From Paraburkholderia bannensis NBRC 103871 (GTDB taxonomy: Bacteria > Pseudomonadota > Gammaproteobacteria > Burkholderiales > Burkholderiaceae), in the NCBI RefSeq assembly GCF_000685015.1, contig NZ_BAYA01000011.1, positions 1-60,349 on the forward strand: 60,349 nucleotides of DNA, given 5' to 3'. The notes under the pieces are model-generated. The model did no database searches. It worked only from the letters and a program-made list of their open reading frames with translations, and had not been told where the DNA came from. Position numbers and translations under genes: made by a program. Of this stretch, positions 41,707 through 48,952 are shown piece by piece. Position 1 is the first letter of the stretch. Every line of letters begins with the position of its first letter.

Positions 41707-41852
41707 CTTTTCAGCGACCGGTTTGAAGCCGCTGTGAAGCCGTTGCCGCGGCGCGAAACGCGCGCGCAAACCTGCCGGAGCCCTGGCGTGCCCAGCGTGT
41801 ATACTCACGCCCTCCTTTCTGTTCCACTCCTCCGCTGCACAGGCCACGTCAC

Positions 41853-42299
41853 ATGAAGTTCCCGACTCTCGCCTGCGCTCTCGTCGCGCTGCTCTGGGTC
41901 AGTCTGCGCGTACAGGCGCAGGTTCAAGCCCCTCCCGAAGATTACGAGTATCTGCGTGGTATCCACGTGCCCGACGCGGTCGTGAACTGCGTCGCCGCCC
42001 TCGACGAATGGGTGCACAAGGCGCAGCGCTACGATTCGCTGCTCGTGCCCGACCGCCGCGCGCTCACCGCGAAGGTCGAAAGCCCCGTGCCCGCCAGCGC
42101 GATCGCATCCGTGGCGGCGTCGAGTCCGGCACCGCAGGCCTCGCCCATCGATACGCTCATCCACTTGCGCGCGTTCGCGAAAGTGCGCGGCAAGTACGCC
42201 TGGGTGCCCGTGAAGGCGACCTGCGGAATCTGGCACGCGCACGTGGTCGACGTGGCGCTCGCGCCGCGCGCGATGCACGAAAGCTCGCCGATACACTGA
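41853..42299 (+). CDS. small exported protein, possibly BspC-domain
   Basis: A 148-residue protein with a signal peptide (LACALVALLWVSLRVQAQ). The mature part has two cysteines (VVNCVAALDEW and VKATCGIWHAHVVDV) separated by about 80 residues, an Ala/Pro/Ser-rich linker between, and a beta-strand-like end. It resembles Burkholderiaceae proteins annotated BspC-domain, but I cannot confirm this by eye. It is a single gene between two terminators. Function unknown. Confidence 0.7.
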   Translation: MKFPTLACALVALLWVSLRVQAQVQAPPEDYEYLRGIHVPDAVVNCVAALDEWVHKAQRYDSLLVPDRRALTAKVESPVPASAIASVAASSPAPQASPIDTLIHLRAFAKVRGKYAWVPVKATCGIWHAHVVDVALAPRAMHESSPIH

Positions 42300-42387
42300 G
42301 TTCGCAGGGCCGCGCAAAACCACCTGGCGCTCCTCACGATTGGACACAAGCTCAGGCGCGACACGCCCACGTCTTCTCCGCAAAAAC

Positions 42388-42422
42388 AAAAAGCCCGTGC
42401 GCTTTCACGCACGGGCTTTTTT
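42388..42422. terminator. bidirectional terminator between the exported protein and YceI genes
   Basis: AAGCCCGTGCG / CGCACGGGCTT stem with CTTTCA loop and A/T tracts on both sides. Confidence 0.9.
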
Positions 42423-42455
42423 ACGCACTCAACGCGCGGCCGTTGAGCCTGAAGC

Positions 42456-43037
42456 TCAGTCGGCCTTGATGCCTTCGACCTGGATCTGCAGCGTCGTGAG
42501 CATCTTGAAGCCATAAGCCTGGCCGTAGTTCACGCCGAAGTCCGAGCGGTCGAACTGGGCGGTCGCGTCAGCGCCGCACACTTCGCGCTTGAGCATCGGG
42601 TTCTGGAAGCACTTGAACGAATCGATCTTCAGGTTCAGCGGCTTCGTGACGCCGTGCAGCGTGAACGTGCCGATCACTTCGACGGGCTTGTCGCCGTCGA
42701 ACTTGATCGACGTGCCCTTGTACTCGGCCGTCGGGTACTTGGCTGCGTCGAGCATCTCTGCCGAGCTGACGTGCTTGTCGAGCGCCTTGTTGCCCGTGTC
42801 GATCGACGATGCGTCGATGGTCACGTCGACCGTGCCGGTCTTCGCCGCGGGGTCGAGCACGACGGTGCCCGAGCTCTTCGTGAACTTGCCGCGCCAGACC
42901 GAGACGCCGCCGAAGTGGTCGGTCTCGAAGCTCGGGTACGTGTGCGTCGGGTCGAGGTTGTAGGTCGTCGCAGCAGCGAACGCGGGCGTAGCGATGGCGG
43001 CGGCCAGTGCGGCTGCGGCGAAAATCGTGGTCTTCAT
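42456..43037 (-). CDS. YceI-family periplasmic protein
   Basis: A 193-residue lipocalin-like protein with a signal peptide (AAALAAAIATPAFAA) and the YceI core (YNLDPTHTYPSFETDHFGGVS, split here; FTLHGVTKPLNLKI). YceI proteins bind isoprenoid or quinone-type ligands. It is the last gene of a minus-strand run with another YceI and cytochrome b561, so an electron-transfer or lipid-quinone role is plausible (inference). Confidence 0.92.
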   Translation of the reverse strand: MKTTIFAAAALAAAIATPAFAAATTYNLDPTHTYPSFETDHFGGVSVWRGKFTKSSGTVVLDPAAKTGTVDVTIDASSIDTGNKALDKHVSSAEMLDAAKYPTAEYKGTSIKFDGDKPVEVIGTFTLHGVTKPLNLKIDSFKCFQNPMLKREVCGADATAQFDRSDFGVNYGQAYGFKMLTTLQIQVEGIKAD

Positions 43038-43091
43038 GAAAGCGTGTGTCCTGTTACGGAAAAAACGGATGAACAAAAAGGCACGCGCGCG

Positions 43092-43676
43092 TCAGTGCGC
43101 AGCGGCCACGATGTGAAACTTGATCTGCACGTCGTCGGCAACGACCGAGGTGTCTTTCCACTCGCCCGTGCCGATGTTGTAGGCGAGGCGCTTGATGGGC
43201 AGCGCGCCGTCGAACACCTGGTTCGCGCCGTCCTTGTGGTACGTCACGGGCACGACGACGTCGGTCGTCTTGCCCTTGATCGTGAGCTTGCCCGCGACGC
43301 TGTAGGCGCCGTTCGCGCCCGGCTTGATCTGCGTGGACACGAAGGTCGCGTGCGGGAACTTGCCCGCGTCGAACCATTCGTCGCCCGCGACTTCCTTGTT
43401 GTAGTCCGGCGAGCCGAGATCGAAGCTCGCGACATCGACGTCGAGCTTCGCGCTCGATGCGGCGGCGTTGGCCGGATCGAAGTGCACGTCGGCGCTGAAC
43501 TTGTTGAACTTGCCTTCGACCGGCACGTTCATCTGCTTGAAGACGGCCGAGACCGTGCTCTTCGCGTTGTCGGCGGCGTCCGCGTTCAGCGCGAAGGAAG
43601 CCGTGAAGGCCGCGCCAGCGGCAAGCGCCGCGCCAAGCGCGACGACGGAGACTTTGGAGGCGAGACGTTGGATCAT
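43092..43676 (-). CDS. YceI-family protein, divergent paralogue
   Basis: A 194-residue YceI member with a signal peptide (SKVSVVALGAALAAGAAFTASFA). The core is less typical than its neighbour (VSAVFKQMNVPVEGKFNKFSADVHF, GKLTIKGKTTDVVVPVTYHKDG). The start at 43676 is the first ATG; a TTG further upstream would add nine residues. It lies 54 bases upstream of the other YceI gene and 55 bases downstream of the cytochrome gene. Confidence 0.9.
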   Translation of the reverse strand: MIQRLASKVSVVALGAALAAGAAFTASFALNADAADNAKSTVSAVFKQMNVPVEGKFNKFSADVHFDPANAAASSAKLDVDVASFDLGSPDYNKEVAGDEWFDAGKFPHATFVSTQIKPGANGAYSVAGKLTIKGKTTDVVVPVTYHKDGANQVFDGALPIKRLAYNIGTGEWKDTSVVADDVQIKFHIVAAAH

Positions 43677-43731
43677 GTTCGTTCGGTTCGCGTTGATCAA
43701 CAAGTGCGGTGAAGAAAGTTCGACAGCGGAA

Positions 43732-44301
43732 TCAGTCGCGCGGCGTGCCGAACGGCAGCATGCGCGCGAGAACGTTCTGACGGTCGAGCAACTGGTGCTT
43801 GACGACGGCGAGCACGTGCACCACCACCACGGCGAGCAACGCGTAGTCGAGCGTCACGTGCACGGTGCGCAGCACGCCCTTGAGCGCGGTGTCGGGGCCA
43901 ATCAGGGTGGGCAGCGGCCAGATGCCGAGATACACCACCTGAATGCCGGCCGCCGAGCTATACAGATAGCCGCTCACGGGAATCGCGATCATCAGCAGAT
44001 AAAGCGCGAAGTGGCCCAGATGCGCGGCGCCCTTCTCCCAGCCGTGCATCGTGCGCGGCAGCGCGGGCGCGGCGTGGGTCGCGCGCCAGAGAATGCGCAC
44101 GAGCACCAGCGCAAGCACGGTCACGCCGATCCACTTGTGCCACGAGAAGTAGCGCAGCTTGGTGGGCGTGAATCCGGGGATATCGGTCATCACCCAGCCA
44201 AGCGCGAAGCCCCACACGATCAGCGCGGCGACCAGCCAGTGCAGCAGCATGGCGACACCGCTGTAGCGGCCAGTGGGCTTGACGGAACGATTCATCGGCA
44301 T
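43732..44301 (-). CDS. cytochrome b561 family protein
   Basis: An inner-membrane diheme cytochrome of about 189 residues with four transmembrane helices. Heme ligands are expected at His in MLLHWLVAALIVWGF, HKWIGVTVLALVLVR, HLGHFALYLLMI and HVTLDYALLAVVVVHV. It shuttles electrons, likely with quinol. The start at 44301 has GAGG six bases upstream; ATGs at 44307 and 44295 are alternatives. It heads the cytochrome-YceI-YceI run and is divergent from LysR. Confidence 0.9.
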   Translation of the reverse strand: MPMNRSVKPTGRYSGVAMLLHWLVAALIVWGFALGWVMTDIPGFTPTKLRYFSWHKWIGVTVLALVLVRILWRATHAAPALPRTMHGWEKGAAHLGHFALYLLMIAIPVSGYLYSSAAGIQVVYLGIWPLPTLIGPDTALKGVLRTVHVTLDYALLAVVVVHVLAVVKHQLLDRQNVLARMLPFGTPRD

Positions 44302-44361
44302 GGACATCCTCGATAGGGAACGCGCACTTTAACCCGACGTCAGCTATACAAACAATCGTCT

Positions 44362-44386
44362 AAAATGGATCATTACCATCCATTTT
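44362..44386. promoter_or_regulatory. LysR-type operator between cytochrome b561 and lysR genes
   Basis: Perfect 9-bp arms AAAATGGAT (44362-44370) and ATCCATTTT (44378-44386) with a 7-base spacer contain a T-N11-A motif. The site is 16 bases before the lysR start and about 61 from the cytochrome start. Confidence 0.75.
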
Positions 44387-44401
44387 TTCGATAGATCGCT
44401 C

Positions 44402-45319
44402 ATGGACCGCTCGCCCAGCCTGGAGCAACTGCGTGCGCTGATCGCCGTGGCCGAAACCGGCAGCTTTTCGGCGGCGGCGCGCCAGCTCGACCGTGCGCAG
44501 TCGGTGGTGAGCTATACGATCGCCAATCTGGAAGCGCTGCTCGGCGTGGCGTTGTTCGAGCGCGGCAAGCGCAAGCCCGAATTGACCGCAGCAGGCCGCG
44601 CGATTCTCGCCGATGCGCGCCGCCTCGATCTGCTCATGGGCCAGCTTAACGCCAAGGCAGCGGGCCTGCAGCGCGGCCTGGAAGGCGAGGTTTCCGTGGC
44701 CGTCGACGTGATGTTTCCGTCACAGCGGCTCGTGGAGGCGTTGCAGGCTTTCGCGCTGGCGTTTCCCACCGTCGCGCTCAATCTCACCATGGAAGCGCTC
44801 GGCGGCGTGCTCAAGCTGGTGCTGGACGGCGATTGCGCCATCGGCATCAGCGGGCCGAACCAGAACTGGCCGCATGTGATCGAGGCGCAGTCGATCGGCA
44901 TCGTCGAGCTCGTGCTGGTGGCCGCGCCCTGCCACCCCCTCGCGCAGGCGCAGCAGCCAGTGCGGATCTCGGACGCGCGCGAGCACACCCAGCTCGTGCT
45001 GACCGACCGCAGCCGCCTCACCGTTGGGCAGACCTTCGGCGTCTATAGCAACCGCGCGTGGAAACTGGGCGACCTGGGCGCCAAGCACCGCCTGCTGCTC
45101 GCGGGGCTCGGCTGGGGGTCGATGCCGCATCATCTCGTCGAAGTCGATCTCGCCGCAGGCCGGCTCGCGCGCATCGTGCTCGCCGACCGGGGTTCGGTGA
45201 ACTACAACTTCTCGCTGATCCACCGCACCGACGCTGCCACGGGCCCAGCCTGCCAGTGGCTCTGCCACTTCCTGACGAACGGCACGCCCCCCGGCGCACC
45301 GCTGCCCGACGCACGCTAG
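44402..45319 (+). CDS. LysR-family transcriptional regulator
   Basis: A 305-residue LysR regulator. The winged helix (residues 5-65; LEQLRALIAVAETGSFSAAARQL, DRAQSVVSYTIANLEALLGV) and periplasmic-binding-protein-like effector domain (about 95-300) are complete. It is divergent from cytochrome b561 and the YceI genes, which it most likely controls together with its own promoter through the palindrome at 44362-44386. Confidence 0.92.
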   Translation: MDRSPSLEQLRALIAVAETGSFSAAARQLDRAQSVVSYTIANLEALLGVALFERGKRKPELTAAGRAILADARRLDLLMGQLNAKAAGLQRGLEGEVSVAVDVMFPSQRLVEALQAFALAFPTVALNLTMEALGGVLKLVLDGDCAIGISGPNQNWPHVIEAQSIGIVELVLVAAPCHPLAQAQQPVRISDAREHTQLVLTDRSRLTVGQTFGVYSNRAWKLGDLGAKHRLLLAGLGWGSMPHHLVEVDLAAGRLARIVLADRGSVNYNFSLIHRTDAATGPACQWLCHFLTNGTPPGAPLPDAR

Positions 45320-45436
45320 GCTCCTCAGGTTGTACGGATACAACCATCGCGCTCTCGCCTGACAAAGCTTCACAAAGCCGCCGCAGCCACGTCCCACGGC
45401 GCGCTGCCGTTTCAAGACGCCCTGGAGGCCGCGGCA

Positions 45437-45919
45437 ATGCCTCAATCAGCGATTTTTCGAGATGTACTGACGTGCCATGATCGCGCCGCGTCCGGCTTCC
45501 CGCCCGCGACGCAGCCGACATCGACCCGTCTCATGTACAACTTCGCCTGTTGCCTGCTCTCGAACCTCGCGCTGCTCGCCGCCGTGCATCTGGTCTGCTG
45601 GTTCGTCCACGCGATGCGCCCAGACCTGAGCATCCCCGCCGAGCGCGTGTTCGTCGGCATGATCGCCATTGCATTCGTGTTCGATGCGGCGCTCACCTTT
45701 CTCGTGTTCGCCGAAGCCACGGGGCCGTGGCAGCGGTATCACCCGGTCAGTGCATTCTTCGCGCGTGCCGTCGCCTATGCGCTCGCGGTGACGGTGGCGC
45801 TGGTTCACGCGCGCCGCGCCGCCGCAAAACGCGCAGCGCGCGAGCACGGCAAGAGCGGCAAGGACGGCGCGCTCGTGATCGAAACGTCGCCGTACAGCAA
45901 ATCCACGCTGCCGATGTAA
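45437..45919 (+). CDS. small membrane protein of unknown function
   Basis: A 160-residue protein with about three hydrophobic segments (NLALLAAVHLVCWFVHA, VFVGMIAIAFVFDAALTFLVFA, AVAYALAVTVALVHA) and a charged tail. GGAGG lies 8 bases before the ATG at 45437. An internal ATG at 45533 starts just before the first helix and could be the real start. No family recognised. It converges on the ParB-like gene. Confidence 0.65.
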   Translation: MPQSAIFRDVLTCHDRAASGFPPATQPTSTRLMYNFACCLLSNLALLAAVHLVCWFVHAMRPDLSIPAERVFVGMIAIAFVFDAALTFLVFAEATGPWQRYHPVSAFFARAVAYALAVTVALVHARRAAAKRAAREHGKSGKDGALVIETSPYSKSTLPM

Positions 45920-45925
45920 GCGCGC

Positions 45926-46651
45926 TTACTTCTCTGACTTCTTCTTCGCCTTGCTCTTGTCCTTCGTCGCGGCATCGCTAGCCGCAGCGGCCTGGGCGAC
46001 GGCGCCGCCCGATCCGTTCGCCACCGCCGCCTGCGGCACCACGCCCGACCAGCCCGGCAGATAGCGCGCATCGGTGTCGTGTGCGTGCGTGAGCGCATCG
46101 GCCAGCGCCTTGTCGAAGTCCTTCGACACGCGCGCCGCGCTCACCTTCTGGCGCAAATAGTCGGCCCAGAGGAATTCGCTGAAGGGCGTCGTGTCCTTGG
46201 CGTAGCCGCCCGCCACGCGCAGCTCGCCCGCGAGACTGCGATACGGATCGTCGGCAAGACCGGAAAGCTGCTTGGGCAGTGCGTCGTAGTCGCAGCGCTC
46301 GCCCGCCGCATCGAACGGATGCACCCACTGGTTGTGCTCCATCATGCGCCAGAAGATCGTCGGCTCCAGCCACGAGAGATCCTTGATGACGGTGACGCGC
46401 ACGTTCGGCACGCCTTCGTGCAGCCACGCGAGACCCAGGTGGTGATGATCGACCACGTAGTAGCGTTGCTTCGGGCCCAGCACGGCGGGGAACCAGTGAT
46501 TGTCGATGGCCGCCGCGCGGCCCTTCTTGTCGAGCGTCTTCCAGTGCGCGCGCTTGAGCTCCACCTCGCGATAACCGACCGTGAGTTGCGTCGGCCGCAG
46601 CGTGGCGAGATCGACCGTGATGAGATGCAGGTCGGAATTCGACAGGTTCAT
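45926..46651 (-). CDS. ParB-like (ParBc_2-type) orphan protein
   Basis: A 241-residue protein. Residues 10-190 match the ParB-like nuclease family PF08857 in character: VDLATLRPTQLTVGYREVELKR, a Lys/Asp-rich segment, and VVDHHHLGLAWLHEG, where the His cluster may bind metal. A Lys/Ala-rich tail ends the protein. No parA, parS or plasmid genes are nearby, so it is not a partition system. It has AGGAGG before the ATG. Function is unknown. Confidence 0.8.
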   Translation of the reverse strand: MNLSNSDLHLITVDLATLRPTQLTVGYREVELKRAHWKTLDKKGRAAAIDNHWFPAVLGPKQRYYVVDHHHLGLAWLHEGVPNVRVTVIKDLSWLEPTIFWRMMEHNQWVHPFDAAGERCDYDALPKQLSGLADDPYRSLAGELRVAGGYAKDTTPFSEFLWADYLRQKVSAARVSKDFDKALADALTHAHDTDARYLPGWSGVVPQAAVANGSGGAVAQAAAASDAATKDKSKAKKKSEK

Positions 46652-47031
46652 GAAGCCTCCTTGTAGGTGTACTGATAGATGCCTTGAGCGCCGAACGCGT
46701 CAAAGCGTGTGATCCGCGCAACCCGCAACGATACCGCCGAATCCGCGCCAGATGCATACCCAAGGAGCATCATCTGAAGGCGCAAGGCGTCGTCGCCCAC
46801 TGCACCTTGCCTGGGGTCAACCCCGAACGCCCTGGGCACGCAGGATGCACGCGATCGCCGCTTCGCCTATAAATGCACAAGCGAAGCGGATACGGGCCGC
46901 GCTCAACGCCCGTCGGAACACCCAGGCCTCGCCCCCACGGTTGCACAGTCGTCGTTTCAGTCGCTTCAACATGCAGTCACTGCGGTTCAATGCGTCTTTC
47001 CGGCTCAATCACCGAATCAAGCGAGGGCATC
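46652..47031. other. 380-bp divergent region ParB-like/mscS, no gene seen
   Basis: Contains the start regions of both neighbours. Open frames upstream of the mscS start lack conserved sequence. No clear operator or RNA element. Confidence 0.4.
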
Positions 47032-47865
47032 TTGGATCTCGAAACTATCCGCGTATTCATCATGACCCGGGGCATCGACTTCGGGACGAAGGTTCTGGCG
47101 GCTATCGTCCTGTGGATCGTCGGCCGTTGGGCAATCAACCTGGTCGCGGGCTTCCTGCGCAAGATGCTCGGGCGCAACGAACGCGTCGATCCCACGCTCG
47201 CCCATTACCTGAGCTCGATCCTCGCGGCGGTGCTCAACCTGATCCTGGTACTGGCGATATTGCAGGTCTTTGGCGTGCAGACGACCTCGTTCGCGGCGCT
47301 GCTCGCGGGCCTGGGTCTGGCGATCGGCACGGCCTGGGGCGGCCTGCTCGCGCACTTCGCGGCGGGCGTGTTCATGCAGGTGCTGCGCCCGTTCAAGGTG
47401 GGCGACTTCGTGACGGCGGGCGGCGTGACCGGCACGGTCAAGGAACTGGGGATCTTCGGCACGACCATCATCTCGCCCGATAACGTCGTCAACATCATCG
47501 GCAACAACAAGATCTTTTCGGACACGATCTCGAACTACAGCGCCACGCCCGTGCGCCGCGTCGAGTTGACCGCGAAAATCGCCAACGGCGTCGATCCCGT
47601 CGACGCGGCCAACCGGCTGCGCGCGGCCATCGCAAAGATTCCGAACGTCGCCACAGACCCGGCGCCCGACGTTGAGATCCTCTCGTTCACGCCCGAGGGG
47701 CCGCTGCTCGCCGTGCGTCCGTTCACGAACAACGAAACGTACTGGCAGGTGTATTTCGACACCAACCGGGCGATTGTCGAAACCTTCAGGGATGCGGGTT
47801 ATCCGACGCCGGAAACGCCTTCGATCATTCGACGCATCGGCGCGCAGGGTACGCAAGGCGCGTGA
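47032..47865 (+). CDS. mscS: small-conductance mechanosensitive channel, MscS family
   Basis: A 277-residue inner-membrane channel with three N-terminal helices, the pore-lining TM3 (LLAGLGLAIGTAWGGLLAHFAAGVFM) and a beta domain (FKVGDFVTAGGVTGTVKELGIF, SPDNVVNIIGNNKIF). It releases solutes on osmotic downshock. The TTG start at 47032 (GAGGG just upstream) matches the usual LDLETIR beginning; an ATG at 46990 would add 14 residues. A terminator follows. Confidence 0.9.
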   Translation: MDLETIRVFIMTRGIDFGTKVLAAIVLWIVGRWAINLVAGFLRKMLGRNERVDPTLAHYLSSILAAVLNLILVLAILQVFGVQTTSFAALLAGLGLAIGTAWGGLLAHFAAGVFMQVLRPFKVGDFVTAGGVTGTVKELGIFGTTIISPDNVVNIIGNNKIFSDTISNYSATPVRRVELTAKIANGVDPVDAANRLRAAIAKIPNVATDPAPDVEILSFTPEGPLLAVRPFTNNETYWQVYFDTNRAIVETFRDAGYPTPETPSIIRRIGAQGTQGA

Positions 47866-47894
47866 CGCGCGCAAAAGCCGCCGGTCGCGCAAAC

Positions 47895-47931
47895 AAAAAC
47901 GGCATCGTCCTTGCGGGCGATGCCGTTTTTT
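47895..47931. terminator. terminator between mscS and dedA genes
   Basis: AACGGCATCG / CGATGCCGTT stem with a 10-base loop and A/T tracts. Confidence 0.88.
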
Positions 47932-47985
47932 ATGCAACTTGATGAAGCGCGCTTAATTCACGCTCGTTTCACGCTGATTTCCCGC

Positions 47986-48672
47986 TCAGTTTCCGTTCGG
48001 CCCACGCACAGCGTTGGCACCGCTGTTCTTGCGCACCATCTTCCAGAGGCCGCCCAGCACGACCGGCACGATCGCCGCGCCGATACCCACCAGCACGATG
48101 ATGTTGAGGTACTGGCGAATGAACGGAATGTTGCCGAAGAAGTAGCCGAGCAGCACAAGCAGCAGCACCCAGAACAGCGCACCGGCGATGTTGAAGAGCT
48201 GGAAGCGCTGCATGCTCATCTGCGAGACGCCCGCGACGAACGGCGCGAACGTGCGCACGACCGGAATGAAGCGCGCGAGCACGATGGTCTTGCCGCCGTG
48301 GCGCTCGTAGAAGTCATGGGTCTTTTGCAGCGCTGCACGATCCAGGAACCGTTCGAGACCAGGAATGCTGGTGTTGAACACCTTCGGCCCGATGGCGCGG
48401 CCGATCATATAGTTGAGCGTATTGCCCGTGACCGCCGCGACGATCAGCAGCGTGAGCAGCGCGCCCAGGTTCATCTCTTGGGTGGCCGCGAATGCGCCGC
48501 CGATAAAGAGCAGCGAATCGCCCGGCAGGAACGGCAGCACGACAAGGCCGGTCTCGCAGAACACGATCAGGAACAGCACCGCATAAACCCAGGCACCGTA
48601 CTGGTGGATGAAGACTCCGAGAAACTTGTCGATGTGCAAGACAAGGTTGACGAACTGTAGCAGCGTATCCAA
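47986..48672 (-). CDS. DedA-family membrane protein
   Basis: A 228-residue inner-membrane protein with DedA/SNARE-associated domain features: ETGLVVLPFLPGDSLLF (helix hairpin with acidic residue) and RFIPVVRTFAPFVAGVSQM, the conserved arginine motif. DedA proteins support envelope homeostasis and undecaprenyl or phospholipid flipping. The TTG start at 48672 is supported by AGGGA six bases upstream. Confidence 0.92.
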   Translation of the reverse strand: MDTLLQFVNLVLHIDKFLGVFIHQYGAWVYAVLFLIVFCETGLVVLPFLPGDSLLFIGGAFAATQEMNLGALLTLLIVAAVTGNTLNYMIGRAIGPKVFNTSIPGLERFLDRAALQKTHDFYERHGGKTIVLARFIPVVRTFAPFVAGVSQMSMQRFQLFNIAGALFWVLLLVLLGYFFGNIPFIRQYLNIIVLVGIGAAIVPVVLGGLWKMVRKNSGANAVRGPNGN

Positions 48673-48939
48673 AACTGTCCCTTATTGGTCATGGCTCCGA
48701 CGCCCTTGTTTCGCACCGATGGGCGACGATTCGAGGCGCTCGAAACCGCTGTTGCGCGAGAAGCAAAATTGACCGCGCCATGATACCGAAAGTGCCCGGC
48801 GTCACGAAAAATTCCCACGAAAAACCGCAAAAATACGCCGATTACACAGCCAAAACACGGCCAAAGCACGGCAATCCTGATCAACGCGTGGATTCGGCGC
48901 GGATAAAACCAGGGCAGCAAGGCCAGCGGGCCGACTCGT

Positions 48940-48945
48940 TATAAT
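48940..48945 (+). promoter_or_regulatory. consensus -10 hexamer next to the mutL start
   Basis: TATAAT ends only 7 bases before the mutL ATG at 48953, so a transcript from it would begin at or near the start codon. No clear -35 lies at the right distance. Confidence 0.4.
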
Positions 48946-48952
48946 TGCGCGC

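Noticed and set aside
45926..46651. plasmid partition system
   Set aside because: There is no parA, no parS-like repeats and no replication genes; the region is chromosomal in character.
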